In this document: positions 1 through 11,825 of the stretch, in pieces
Position numbering within the stretch: position 1 is the first letter of the stretch
How the letters are laid out: each line of letters opens with the position of its first letter
The notes under the pieces: model-generated
Database searches by the model: none
The model's input: the letters and a program-made list of their open reading frames with translations, nothing else
Told to the model about the DNA's origin: nothing
Translations under genes and position numbers: made by a program
Origin: Tragulus kanchil
Taxonomy: Eukaryota > Chordata > Mammalia > Artiodactyla > Tragulidae
Assembly: GCA_022376925.1 (NCBI GenBank)
Contig: JAIOJX010000030.1
Location: forward strand, 175,083,298-175,147,297
Length of the DNA: 64,000 nucleotides
Reading direction: 5' to 3'

Positions 1-365
1 ATCTTCAGGGCTCTACATGTTACTGAGGGTACGGACCTTTTAAGTTTGGAACAAGATGAAAATACTTCACATACTGAAGATGGTGCTTCCCTCAATGGCA
101 CATTTGGAGAAGAAAGCATTCAGCCAACTGGATGTTACAGATATGGTTCCAGCTACAGCAAATTAAAGCTCTCATTTTCAATCTATCAGTCCCTGAAAAG
201 GTTGGAATGGCAATACCAAAGGAACATTTCAGTCTAACTGGATCCTATAAGAAAAGAATACACAAGACAATTAGTCCCATGGTCAAAAACAATAAACAGT
301 CCAACACATCAAATTTACTTGACAGAATCAAAGGGACTAATGCTACAATTTCTGAAAGCAAGTAA
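1..365 (+). pseudogene. Possible fragment of a coding-derived retrocopy, unrecognised
   Basis: Frame 1 is open from the window edge to 237 and contains MEQDENTSHTEDGASLNG. A different frame (132-365) then carries protein-like sequence such as IPKEHFSLTGSYKKR. Two overlapping open stretches in different frames on one strand look like a coding sequence broken by a frameshift. I do not recognise the parent gene. A young SINE inserted at 392 follows directly. Chance open frames in AT-rich DNA are a real alternative. Confidence 0.25.
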
Positions 366-391
366 CAGACTTAGAAATGAAGGTAGAATAA

Positions 392-717
392 CGGGCTTCC
401 CTGGTGGTCCAGTGGGTAAGGACACTGCCTTGCAGTGCAAGGGGCGCCGGTTTGATCCCTGGCCTGGGAAGATCCCACGTGCCACGGAGCGGCTGGACCA
501 ATGTGTCCAGTTACCGAGCTGGAGCTCTGGAGCGCATGTGCCCAGAGCCAGTGCTCTGCGACAACAGAGGCTACTGCGATGGGAGGCCCACAGGAGCCAA
601 AGAACAACGATGGATGAAAATGGACAAATGAAAGACCAATAGAAGTGGCCCACCCGCCCCCCCCCCCCCCACCCCACCCCAAAAATAAATAAATAAATAA
701 ATCTTAAAAAAAAAAAA
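392..717 (+). mobile_element. Young tRNA-headed SINE, unrecognised body (copy 1)
   Basis: Begins gggcttccctggtggtccag, has a pol III B-box-like ggtttgatccc, a GC-rich unrecognised body and an (aaat)n-tctt-poly(A) tail. It is flanked by 19-base target-site duplications at 373-391 and 718-736 that differ at one base. Full length, about 326 bases. Confidence 0.9.
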
Positions 718-1394
718 AGAAATGAGGGTAGAATAAGATAAATTCATACCCCCTTCCCAACCGTGCCTCTGGAACACTCCTCCTTCAAAATACCACTTTA
801 GTAAGAATTTGTTGAGAAGGGGATCAAATGGGTAACATGATTATATGGCTCTGATTCAATGAAAGAACATAAACCTGATACCCAGGTACTTCTATCTTAG
901 AAATGCAAAACACAATTGACTAACACTGTTTGGCTGTTCAGAATGACAGTGTAGATGTGGATGAAAAGTCAAGGTTAATTTCTCTGGGTAAAAATACATA
1001 AAATCATTTCCCCAGTAGCTTTGATGGAAAAAATGTTCACGTTTACATACAAAAGATAAAATACTAAACAAAACAGGTCAAATGCTTTACTTTAAAACTG
1101 TGCCTCTTTGGGAAAATTACCATGCTTGATACTTTTCATCCTGGAAGTCAACCTTCATGACTGAAGTCAGTAAGTAGACATGTCTGGAGATACCCAAGAC
1201 TTCCATGGGGTCATGACCCGTAGACTTAGCAAATCTTGCCTTATCTATGGAGCTCGATGTGCAGAAGCGTGGATATCCATAGTTCCATTTCCTCCAGGAT
1301 ATTGCTTTCTTCACATTGTATTACTCTGAACCATTTTGTTTTTAATTTACCAAAGTACTGTACTTGGCTATTTGCAGTGTTTCCAAAACCAAAT

Positions 1395-1695
1395 TTCTTT
1401 TTTTTGGAGGGGGGGGGCAGGTTGGGGAAGGAGGGCGGGTGGGCCACTTCTATTGGTCTTTTATTTATTTTTCATCCATCTTTGTTCTTCGGCCCGTGTG
1501 GGCCTCCCATCGCAGTGGCCTCTGTGGTCGCAGAGCATCGGCTCTGGGCGCATGCGCTCCAGAGCTCCAGCTCGGTAATTGGACACATTGGTCCAGCCGC
1601 TCCGTGGCACGTGGGATCTTCCCAGGCCAGGGATTGAACCAGCGCCCCTTGCACTGCAAGGCGGTGTCCTTACCCACTGGACCACCAGGGAAGCC
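1395..1695 (-). mobile_element. Young SINE, same family (copy 2)
   Basis: Same family in reverse orientation, ending gggaagcccc. Target-site duplication ccaaaaccaaat at 1383-1394 and 1696-1707. The A-tail is short and preceded by a G-run on the plus strand. Confidence 0.88.
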
Positions 1696-1860
1696 CCAAA
1701 ACCAAATGCTTTTAATCTTCAATACTTGATGCAATAGAAGCTGCAAAGATATGCCACTTTATCTATGGACTGGAGTTTTTGTATACCAATAAATTTTTGT
1801 TTAAAGAAAAAAAAAAGTAAGTCCTGTAATTTGTTTATTAAGAGCTTTGCTATGATTTTT

Positions 1861-2170
1861 TTTTTTTTTTTTAATTTGAGAGGGGTGGGGTGGGGAGGGA
1901 GGGGAGCAAGTGGGCCACTTCTATCGGTCTTTCATTTGTCCATTTTCATTCATCTTTGTTCTTTGGGCCGTGTGGGCCTCCCATCGCAGTAGCCTCTGTT
2001 GTCACAGAGCACCAGCTCTGAGCACATGCGCTCCAGAGCTCCAGCTCGGTAACTGGACACATCGGTCCAGCCGCTCCGTGGCACGTGGGATCTTCCCAGG
2101 CCAGGGATTGAACCGGCGCCCCTTGCACTGCAAGGCGGTGTCCTTACCCACTGGACCACCAGGGAAGCCC
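1861..2170 (-). mobile_element. Young SINE, same family (copy 3)
   Basis: Reverse orientation, with a 15-base target-site duplication tttgctatgattttt at 1846-1860 and 2171-2185. The first duplication set begins inside this element at 1920, so a 5'-side part reappears at 3063-3313 next to unrelated sequence. Confidence 0.88.
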
Positions 2171-2282
2171 TTTGCTATGATTTTTAAAACTGGATTACAA
2201 AATGTGTAACTAGCTCTTGCCACAGACCTAACAAAAACCAAAGCCCTGACTTTGGTGGATTATGACAGTTGACAAGATCTTC

Positions 2283-2357
2283 CTTAATGGGGGATCAAGT
2301 CCACGTCCCCTGCACTGACAAGGAGATTCTTTACCACTGAGCTATCAGGGAAGCCCA
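2283..2357 (-). mobile_element. Older CHR-type SINE head fragment
   Basis: Reverse tRNA-like head ending gagctatcagggaagccc, without a body. It is repeated at 3426-3500 by the tandem duplication. It is more diverged than the young family. Confidence 0.6.
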
Positions 2358-3062
2358 GTACAAGTACCATTTCCTCTACCCCACCCAGCAAATCTCAGTG
2401 ACAATTTTGTAAAAATTTAAAAGCTTCTTTCTGTTTAACTAGCACATAGACCCACTTCTTTGAGAAGTGAGCTGATTTCTTTGTAGCACATGGACTGTAG
2501 ACTGTGCTTGTGGTATCTTCCCGCACCCTTCCCAGGAAGTCAGTGCCCTTCATCATGATGCACATGGTAAGTTAAAACTGTCAGTACAACCCTCAAAATG
2601 CAAGTTTATTGAATAAAGCTGAGAAGAGCAGTAAACAGACAAAAAATGCATCCACCTAAATTAAAAAAGTCACGTATTTACAAAGTTTGGGAACTGTTAG
2701 GTTTCACATGCAGAGGTTAATGCACAGGAAAATGTTGGTAGTAGTGTCTGGATGTCTTGAAACGCTGGAAGCAATGAACAGACACACAAACACATTACAG
2801 TTTATCTGTAGGTCAATGAACAAACCTATGTGGTCCCCACAAAGTCACACATTCTAGTTACGATTTCTCCTTTAGGCACAAGCAAATTGCCACATTCCTT
2901 GTAATGGTTCACAGTGACCATTAATGGTGTTGAAGTACAGCAGCAAATTTACATAGCCCTCCTTTTACAGAACCATCCACCCCCTCAGGGGAGTGTGCAA
3001 CATGCTTCAAAGAATAAGAACAGAATTTTAAAAGCTGAGATTCTACTCATAAAAAATGTGAG

Positions 3063-3313
3063 TCTATCGGTCTTTCATTTGTCCATTTTCATCCATCTTT
3101 GTTCTTTGGGCCGTGTGGGCCTCCCATCGCAGTAGCCTCTGTTGTCACAGAGCACCAGCTCTGAGCACATGCGCTCCAGAGCTCCGGCTCGGTAATTGGA
3201 CACATCAGTCCAGCCGCTCCGCGGCACGTGGGATCTTCCCAGGCCAGGGATTGAACCGGCGCCCCTTGCACTGCAAGGCGGTGTCCTTACCCACTGGACC
3301 ACCAGGGAAGCCC
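3063..3313 (-). mobile_element. SINE partial copy created by tandem duplication
   Basis: Corresponds to 1920-2170 but lacks the A-tail side because the duplication junction cuts it at 3063. It differs from its partner at several SINE bases (for example atcagtcc versus atcggtcc, ccgcgg versus ccgtgg), while the non-SINE remainder of the unit looks nearly identical. Confidence 0.8.
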
Positions 3314-3747
3314 TTTGCTATGATTTTTAAAACTGGATTACAAAATGTGTAACTAGCTCTTGCCACAGACCTAACAAAAACCAAAGCCCTGACTTTGGTG
3401 GATTATGACAGTTGACAAGATCTTCCTTAATGGGGGATCAAGTCCACGTCCCCTGCACTGACAAGGAGATTCTTTACCACTGAGCTATCAGGGAAGCCCA
3501 GTACAAGTACCATTTCCTCTACCCCACCCAGCAAATCTCAGTGACAATTTTGTAAAAATTTAAAAGCTTCTTTCTGTTTAACTAGCACATAGACCCACTT
3601 CTTTGAGAAGTGAGCTGATTTCTTTGTAGCACATGGACTGTAGACTGTGCTTGTGGTATCTTCCCGCACCCTTCCCAGGAAGTCAGTGCCCTTCATCATG
3701 ATGCACATGGTAAGTTAAAACTGTCAGTACAACCCTCAAAATGCAAG

Positions 3748-3753
3748 TTTATT
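3748..3753 (-). terminator. ARL8B: Candidate ARL8B polyadenylation signal AATAAA
   Basis: Minus-strand AATAAA (plus-strand tttatt). A second copy lies at 2605-2610 in the duplicated unit 1143 bases away. Cleavage would be expected 10-30 bases lower. Other AATAAA-like hexamers exist in the AT-rich UTR, so this assignment is tentative. Confidence 0.45.
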
Positions 3754-4821
3754 GAATAAAGCTGAGAAGAGCAGTAAACAGACAAAAAATGCATCCACCT
3801 AAATTAAAAAAGTCACGTATTTACAAAGTTTGGGAACTGTTAGGTTTCACATGCAGAGGTTAATGCACAGGAAAATGTTGGTAGTAGTGTCTGGATGTCT
3901 TGAAACGCTGGAAGCAATGAACAGACACACAAACACATTACAGTTTATCTGTAGGTCAATGAACAAACCTATGTGGTCCCCACAAAGTCACACATTCTAG
4001 TTACGATTTCTCCTTTAGGCACAAGCAAATTGCCACATTCCTTGTAATGGTTCACAGTGACCATTAATGGTGTTGAAGTACAGCAGCAAATTTACATAGC
4101 CCTCCTTTTACAGAACCATCCACCCCCTCAGGGGAGTGTGCAACATGCTTCAAAGAATAAGAACAGAATTTTAAAAGCTGAGATTCTACTCATAAAAAAT
4201 GTGAGTGGAGGAAAGCAAGTGGTGTCTGTGCAACACAGTGCAGTGTTTTGTACAGAATCTTAAGGCCATGGCAGTCTATAAATTAAAACTGATATCATTA
4301 AAAGAACTTTCTGTCAACTGCACATCGAGTGCTCAATGCACTTGGAAATGCACTGTCTACATGAGTGCTGCTTAACAAAAGAAACAGAATCACACACAGT
4401 GTGAGGCGCCCCAGGAGCAGGCTTGCCACAGACTCTCATCTAACACAGTGGGCTATGCAAGGAACAATTTACAAGTGATCCAGTTTTCATGTCCCTTTAT
4501 GTGTATGGAGATCACCACGCTACAGAACATGTTTGTGGAAGTCTGTACACATCTCCGTACTATAGAAGCAAACAGACAGCATCGGTTCCTCCGCTCTCTG
4601 TGTGAGTATTCAACAACCTGCAGACACTGGGCATGATTGCATCAGAGGAAGCAGGCAGGTCTAGAGTTGTCACAACAATCAAGATGTTCAATGGCACTAA
4701 ATTCAAAAGAGTGCCAAAGCTTACATCAGGAAGAGAGAAAAATAAGACTTTTTCTTTGTTTCTAAGTATCTATTGTGCTGAAAGGCAACTTTATGACTGA
4801 ATATAAAAAGCCAAGAGTTAT

Positions 4822-5155
4822 GGGGCTTCCCCTGGTGGTCCAGTGGGTAGGGACACCGCCTTGCAGTGCAAGGGGTGCCGGTTCGATCCCTGGCCTGGGA
4901 AGATCCCACGTGCTTCGGAGCGACTAGACTGATGTGTCCAATCACCAAGCCGGAGCTCTGGGGCGCATGCGCCCAGAGCCGGTGCTCTGCGATAACAGAG
5001 GCCACCGCGATGGGAGGCCCACGCGGGCCAAAGAACAAAGATGGATGAAAACGGACAAATGAAAGACCAAGAGAAGTGGCCCGCCTGCTCCCCTCCCTCC
5101 CCAACCCGACCCTCGCCCAAAAATAAAATAAATAAATAAATCTTTAAAAAAAAAA
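4822..5155 (+). mobile_element. Young SINE inside ARL8B 3' UTR (copy 4)
   Basis: Full-length member of the young family, antisense to ARL8B. It has the tail aaataaataaatctttaaaaa and imperfect target-site duplications (aagccaagagtta near 4808-4820, aagtcaagagtta at 5154-5166). It would be transcribed in the 3' UTR. Confidence 0.9.
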
Positions 5156-6099
5156 GTCAAGAGTTAGAATGTCATGCAGCAGCACTGGTTTAATGACTGG
5201 ACAGAGAAAGAACAAACAGGTGTTTGAACAGTGACATTCTTAACACGTTTTATTATATTGGCTGGAATGCTCTAAATTCATGAAAGCTTTTGAGAAAATC
5301 TACAATTCCCAACCCCTTAAAAAAGTATGTTGAACCAGGAGAAAGAAAGGAGAAAAAATATAGAAGTAATGATCTGGACAGGTACAAAACAGCATGCCTC
5401 AGTTCCTCCTGTACTCCAACTGCTTTCTGGAGATGAAGAATTCTCACAAAGCAGAATATGTTTAAAATTCATCACCTAAGATCTTTCCAGTGTAAGAAAC
5501 CAGTAACAACATTGACCTGGTGCCTCTGCTCACTCTTTGTAGACCATTTTTTTTTTTAATTCCTAAGGTGTAATTATACATTTCACATGCATTTGTGAGA
5601 TACATAAACATTATGTTTCTATCCCACATGAGTCAGGCTAAAGGTTTGCTAAATACTGTGTGTGGCACTAGAAACTTCATGCTGTATCAAGTCAGTATCA
5701 GTATTAAGCTACCGGACTCTATAATGAAATATCATAGATAGACATTTACTGAAAACCAATATAAAAACCTGGCCTAGAAAGACCAGAACAGAAATATGCA
5801 ATTTTTCTTGATTTAAGATGGTCAAAAGTGTGTTTTGTGTTTTTGTTTTTTTAAAAAAAGCTCTACACACTGTTTAAGACAAGTATGTATAAGAAGCCTT
5901 TTGTATGTGCTGACAACTCTAGCCAATTCTTTATGAAGGATTAGGGATACACATTTTCAGCAGTGCACATGAGAAATAAAATTCTGAAAAAGGCAATTTC
6001 TTGGGTTTAGGAAGGACCGTATTCTGGGAAGTACTTCAGAGGAACGGACAATAATTCTAGGATTTAGCCAGGAAGGACTGGAAGACTTCAGAAGATGCT

Positions 6100-6149
6100 T
6101 CAGCTTCTTCTAGACTTTGAATGTTGAATAAGCCACTGAAGTGTGATAT
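6100..6149 (-). CDS. ARL8B: ARL8B exon 7 coding part, second copy with stop codon
   Basis: Same 50 coding bases as 7106-7155, with TGA at 6100-6102. This copy is continuous with the rest of the 3' UTR below it. After collapsing the duplication, it is the copy physically linked to the poly(A) region near 3.7 kb. Confidence 0.9.
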
Positions 6150-7105
6150 CTAAAGATGGAGGGAAAAAAAAGTGAAGATGTTAAGACATCTAAGAAACTA
6201 ATTATCAGAGATAATATTTAAAATGCAGCTATTTCAAAGCATGTGTTCCCTCTTCTTTTCTGCCTATTACCATATTACATAGATATCTGTATATGTACTA
6301 CTATTCTTCATTACTTGCCCTTCAAGAGGTTAATGTTGAACCAGGAGAAAGAAAGGAGAAAAAATATAGAAGTAATGATCTGGACAGGTACAAAACAGCA
6401 TGCCTCAGTTCCTCCTGTACTCCAACTGCTTTCTGGAGATGAAGAATTCTCACAAAGCAGAATATGTTTAAAATTCATCACCTAAGATCTTTCCAGTGTA
6501 AGAAACCAGTAACAACATTGACCTGGTGCCTCTGCTCACTCTTTGTAGACCATTTTTTTTTTTAATTCCTAAGGTGTAATTATACATTTCACATGCATTT
6601 GTGAGATACATAAACATTATGTTTCTATCCCACATGAGTCAGGCTAAAGGTTTGCTAAATACTGTGTGTGGCACTAGAAACTTCATGCTGTATCAAGTCA
6701 GTATCAGTATTAAGCTACCGGACTCTATAATGAAATATCATAGATAGACATTTACTGAAAACCAATATAAAAACCTGGCCTAGAAAGACCAGAACAGAAA
6801 TATGCAATTTTTCTTGATTTAAGATGGTCAAAAGTGTGTTTTGTGTTTTTGTTTTTTTAAAAAAAGCTCTACACACTGTTTAAGACAAGTATGTATAAGA
6901 AGCCTTTTGTATGTGCTGACAACTCTAGCCAATTCTTTATGAAGGATTAGGGATACACATTTTCAGCAGTGCACATGAGAAATAAAATTCTGAAAAAGGC
7001 AATTTCTTGGGTTTAGGAAGGACCGTATTCTGGGAAGTACTTCAGAGGAACGGACAATAATTCTAGGATTTAGCCAGGAAGGACTGGAAGACTTCAGAAG
7101 ATGCT

Positions 7106-7155
7106 TCAGCTTCTTCTAGACTTTGAATGTTGAATAAGCCACTGAAGTGTGATAT
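7106..7155 (-). CDS. ARL8B: ARL8B exon 7 coding part, upstream copy (residues 171-186 and stop)
   Basis: Completes D171 and encodes ITLQWLIQHSKSRRS followed by TGA at 7106-7108. The acceptor is catctttag. The C-terminal SKSRRS end is shared by ARL8A and ARL8B. It lies in the second unit of the 1006-base tandem duplication 5327-7342. The bases below it (6333-7105) repeat the first part of the 3' UTR. Confidence 0.9.
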
Positions 7156-8208
7156 CTAAAGATGGAGGGAAAAAAAAGTGAAGATGTTAAGACATCTAAG
7201 AAACTAATTATCAGAGATAATATTTAAAATGCAGCTATTTCAAAGCATGTGTTCCCTCTTCTTTTCTGCCTATTACCATATTACATAGATATCTGTATAT
7301 GTACTACTATTCTTCATTACTTGCCCTTCAAGAGGTTAATGTGGAAACATGAGAAACTGAAGAATCTCCAATTTAAAAGTTATACTGTGCACAGAATAGC
7401 ATGTAGCTTCCTTTACTCATTCAAAAGTCTACTGACTGCCTATAAGACCAAGTATTGTATCTGAAGTTCCAGGAATACAAAGAGATGGAAGAACCCCCCT
7501 CTGCCCTCAAGAAGTTTTTAGTATATAATAGCTGAAAACATACAAGTGTCATGTGGGTTTGGAGGACGATCCCCACAGAATTCTAGGCAAAAGAAAGAGC
7601 AAAAGTGAAAAAAATAACTCTGGATAGATGACAGGTGATAAGAGACGGCTGAAGCACAGTAAAGGGGAAGGAATCCCGCTCACCGCTAGGGGAGACGAGG
7701 GGTTCTCAAGCTCACCCTCTGATATCTGCAGCTGGATATTCTTTGCTGGAAAGAGGGAGGAGAGATAGCCTTTTCTGCGCAACATCTATAACCTTGATCA
7801 CAATACGCCGTTATCACCAACCCCACCATCAGCTGTGACAACAAGCCATATCTCCAGAGATCTCCCAACATCGCCTGTGGAGCACAACTGTCTTTGGTTG
7901 AGATCCACAAGCCTAGAAGGAATCAGATAACCTTGTGTGCCATTCTAAGAGGCTCAGACGAGATCTTATTCTCAAGCCAATAGGAAGTCACTGGAGAATT
8001 TTAAGCAGAGAAGCTATATTGTTTATTGTAAACTGTAAGTTCACTGTAGTAAGGTTAACAATGGCAACAGAGGAGGGCAACTGGGAGGGCTGCTGGTATA
8101 GAGACTAACCATCACAACAGGAACAGGAAAGGGACGAAGCCTGAAACAAATCAGGCATTGTAGGAATGGAGAAGAATAAAATGGGCAACATATTGAAAAT
8201 ACAAAACA

Positions 8209-8549
8209 GGGCTTCCCCTGGTGGTCCAGTGGATAAGGACACCGCCTTGCACTGCAAGGGGTGCCGGTTCGAGCCCTGGCCTGGGAAGATCCCACGTGCC
8301 GCGGAGCGGCTGGACTGATGTGTCCAATCACCGAGCCAGAGCTCTGGAGCACATGCGCCCAGAGCTGGCACTCTGCAACGACAGACGCCACCGCAATGGG
8401 AGGCCCACAGGAGCCAAAGAACAGACTAAAGAAAAATAGAGAAATGAAAGACCAATAGAAGTGGCCCGCCCACTCCCCTCCCTCCCCAACCCGACCCCTG
8501 CCCAAAGTAAATAAATAAATAAATCTTTAAAAAAAAAAGAAAAAGAAAA
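8209..8549 (+). mobile_element. Young SINE, same family (copy 5)
   Basis: Full length, with the 14-base target-site duplication gaaaatacaaaaca at 8195-8208 and 8550-8563. The tail is (aaat)n then tctttaaaaaaaa. Confidence 0.9.
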
Positions 8550-9982
8550 GAAAATACAAAACATTACTGACCAAATGCAGTGGGTGAGACAGAATCTTCT
8601 GGCCTGAGTAAGGGTGTATGTCATGGAGCTGCAGAGAAAGTGAGCAACTAAAGGAAGAAGAGACTTGAGAAAGGAAAAGACTAAGAATTCAGCAATGAGC
8701 GTATCAAGTTTGATGTGCAGAAGGTAACATGTGGAGATGTCCAGCAGGTAGTTTCTAATGTACAGATCTGAGGAAGAGATGGAGATGCCATCATAGAGGT
8801 GGCAACTGAAGCTAGAGTGGCTAAGAACAGCCAGAGAAAGCACTTAGACAGGAGAATGCAGCTAAATCAAAACACTGAATTACTACCCTAGAGTTCTTTA
8901 AAATGTATTACCCTCACAGATACCCAGTATCTGTTAGAAGCAGCACTCTAGTCTCCAAGCCGGGAGAATATTCAATCTCCCAATTTCCCAGCTAACATGC
9001 CATTAGAGAAACTGTAAGACAAACACTATATAAAGAAGAGCCAAGAGCTGAGATCTGAACAGACACAGCCTGTTCAGAGCTGTGGAAAGAATGATTTAAC
9101 TGAAGCAGGTCATTTGCCCTTCAAAAGGAGGACAACAGTGGGTAATAACAAGGAAAGTCACACTCATGGGAATTGAATGGAGGGAACAGTAAATCTAAAA
9201 CTGAAATGACTAGGTTTAAATATTTAAGAAATTCACTTGGAAAAAATACACCTGTGGCCCTTGGACTTAAGTCATATCCTAAGGACAGATGAATCCTTAA
9301 GATGAGACTGAAAGGGAAAAAATAACAAGCTATTTAGATGAAGGAAGAGGGCCACAAGTATCAGTCATCTTGGCAAAGACCATCTTGCCTAAAGTAATCA
9401 GTCCTCTGTGTGGTTTGAGGACAAATTACAATGAAATTAAGGAGTCTCACGTTCTACATTAGGAAGCTGGAAGTTTACCAAACAAGCCATGTACACTGAA
9501 ATACTATGAGGAGTAACCTGGTAAACTCTGTACTAAAATATATTATAAAAGCTGAAATTAAGGAGGGTATTCTGAAGCTTTCATTCAAGAAGTCTGACTT
9601 GGCTGTCAGTTGTATTTCTTGTTCCAAGTAAACAGGCTCTCCAAACGAGCTGTGAATCGAGTTAAGACTGGATCAGTTTCCTTAAGCCTGATGATATGAA
9701 GTAAACCAGGAATTCTGTGATCACAAATCTGGTGAGCATGGAGCTCTACAGCGAACTGTGAAGATCCACCTCCAGGAGCAAAAGAAGGTCTCCCCAGGTC
9801 TCCTGCCTTTGTTTCATAAATGAGCAAAGTACGTGACTAGTTTGTCACAGTGATGAAATAAGGGATTTTTTTCTTCCCTTCAATCACTTATCCTCCCTGT
9901 GCTGGAAAAACCACCAGAGAAAACATAAGGGAGTAATGGAATTACAGAACAGCACAACGAATTAAAACTTACGGCTAGTGTA

Positions 9983-10170
9983 GAGCAGGGTTTCTCAATC
10001 CTGCCACTACTGACAGATTTTAGGCTGAACAAGTCTCAGTTCTGGAGGCTGTGGGATGTTTAGGACCCTCCACTCACTAGAGGCTAGCATCAGTCTCCTC
10101 AGTAAGACAACCAAAAGTATCTTCGGGGGAAATTGCCAGTTTCTCAGAGAAAAAAATAATCCCTCAATGA
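9983..10170 (+). mobile_element. MER5-like hAT DNA transposon remnant
   Basis: Sequence from cagggtttctcaatcctgcc through gacaaccaaaagtatcttc follows the pattern of the mammal-wide non-autonomous hAT element MER5A. Old and diverged. Assigned from memory of the consensus. Confidence 0.6.
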
Positions 10171-10867
10171 GAGCCTCTGCTACATAAGTAAATGCTCTCT
10201 GGGGGACACAACTTAAAATGTAACAAGAGTTCCCCCAACATAGGAAAAACACTTTAAATAAACTTGAAGTAACAATAGTCTGTTCTCAAATGAGCTGGAT
10301 GCTACCAAAATAACAAGTCACATGTTCTATCTAATTAAGAGAGAAGCGCTTGTGCCCATCAGCAACAGAGTGGGCTCAAACTGCTTTGGTGGTCTTGAAA
10401 GGAAGCCCAGAATCAGTGAGAAAGCGATCACTACCATAAGCTATTTAAAGCAGGTCTGAGGGGAACTGGGAAGGAGCTGAGGTACAGGCTGGAAGCCAGT
10501 GGGGTAGTTAAGTATGGTGAGAACTAACATATAAAGAAGGCTAAAGAAAAAGTGTCAGAAAGTCTTTCAAACACACTGTTTAGGTACACTGGTTTTATTA
10601 CATTTTATTCTGATATACTTTTTTAATTGGAGATATGACTACGGAAGAATGGTTGAGGAGAGACAGAATTTGAAGATGGGGGAGGAACCAAGAGTGCAGG
10701 CAGTCTGGAGAGGTTGAAAAGTGCAAAGGAATGGATTCTCCTCTAGAGTCTCCAGAAGAAGCTCGCCTGTAATTTTAGCCCTCAGCTTAGTGAGGTCAAT
10801 GACAGGTTTCTGAGATCAGCAAGAGAAAATGAATACACCCCTGTGATGTCCCCCACATGTCAAACAC

Positions 10868-11065
10868 AGCAATTCATTTTCTCATTTGCTCTTGTAAGAG
10901 AGTTCTGAAGCTGTTGCCATCATCCCTATTTGAGGACAACTCAAATAGAGAGATCAGGGAGTTGAAGCGTTCTGTCCAAGGGCAGTCGGAAAGCAACCTG
11001 GGACCAGGTTTCCACACTGAGGCTGCCTTACTCCAAAGTCCACACTGTTTCTAGCCACTACACAG
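10868..11065 (-). mobile_element. MIR SINE remnant
   Basis: Reads as a reverse-orientation MIR: a gaggacaactcaaa region, then ccaagggcagtcggaaagc and gggaccaggtttccac. Ancient mammalian tRNA-derived SINE, diverged. Confidence 0.55.
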
Positions 11066-11454
11066 CAGGGATGAATAGTTTCTCTCTATGGTGACCCACA
11101 GAGAGCAAATCTTTAAGTGAGGGAGCCAAGAAAATTCCTACATTCCTGTCCATCTGCTTCAAGGCACACTCACCAAACTCCCCTTTCAAACTCTGGTTGA
11201 GTCTGTCAAGTCAGGTAAGACTGAGTTTGAAAAGCTTTTGTCACAGAGTATCTTACTGGGGAGTATTTTTTATTGCATTGTTACTGGTCTTTTCACTCAA
11301 GAAGCCTTCTAACACTGAATAGCCTTTCATCTTGTCAAACACTTCTTTTCTTTTTTTAACCTCCTGATTCTCTTTACGTCAATACACTTTAATTAAATCA
11401 TCCCTCACCAAATTAAGACACTGTAGTTGAGTCAGACATACTTACTCTTCAAAG

Positions 11455-11825
11455 GATACTATACTGGATTGAATGGTTCCCTAAAAATTGACATCCACCC
11501 AGAAATCGGAATTTATTTGGGTTGGCCCTAATCCAGTAACATGTGACTTTGCAAGAAGAGAAAACAGACACACAGGTATACACACAGAGGAGAAGGCCAC
11601 ACAAAGCCAGAGGAAGAGAAGGAAAGACACATCTACAACCAAGGAAGGATAAAAACTGCCAGCAGTCAAACATCAGGACAAGGCAGGGAAAGATCCTCCC
11701 CAAGAGCCATCAGAAAGTGCCCTGCTGACACTCTGACTCCAAACTTTTATCCTGAACTTGAGAGAATAAATGTCTGCTATTTCTAACTCTGTGTGTGGTA
11801 CTCTGCAGTTAGTACAGAAACTAAA
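11455..11825 (+). mobile_element. Ancient mammalian interspersed repeat, family not named
   Basis: Resembles a common mammalian repeat: ggattgaatggttccct, then gggttggccctaatccag, then gagagaataaatgtctgc. I recognise the pattern but cannot safely name the family. It is repeated at 12609-12979 by the duplication. Confidence 0.45.

Larger units (their letters stand above)
1920..4205. repeat. Tandem duplication set 1 (period 1143)
   Basis: Units 1920-3062 and 3063-4205 abut directly. They carry the distal ARL8B 3' UTR, the candidate poly(A) signal and part of a SINE. Likely an assembly duplicate. Confidence 0.93.
3730..6099 (-). other. ARL8B: ARL8B 3' untranslated region
   Basis: AT-rich sequence without ORFs runs from the stop codon to a candidate poly(A) signal, AATAAA on the minus strand at 3748-3753. 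The span is about 2.0 kb once the SINE at 4822-5155 is removed, in line with the long 3' UTR of mammalian ARL8B. The distal 1.1 kb is repeated at 1920-3062, and the proximal 0.8 kb at 6333-7105. The end point is inferred from the signal alone and not from transcript evidence. Confidence 0.6.
5327..7342. repeat. Tandem duplication set 2 (period 1006)
   Basis: Units 5327-6332 and 6333-7338 join seamlessly, with the 4-base sequence atgt at all three borders (5327, 6333, 7339). It duplicates ARL8B exon 7 with its acceptor and 0.8 kb of 3' UTR. Confidence 0.93.

Noticed and set aside
404..642. Recurring ORFs with peptides such as [17 protein letters not shown] or [14 protein letters not shown] at many positions
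   Set aside because: They are translations of the young SINE in different frames. The frames are open only because the body is GC-rich and the copies are young.
1..1860. Neighbouring EDEM1 gene, expected downstream of ARL8B in mammals
   Set aside because: No EDEM1 exon or CpG-island start is visible. It should lie further left, outside the window.
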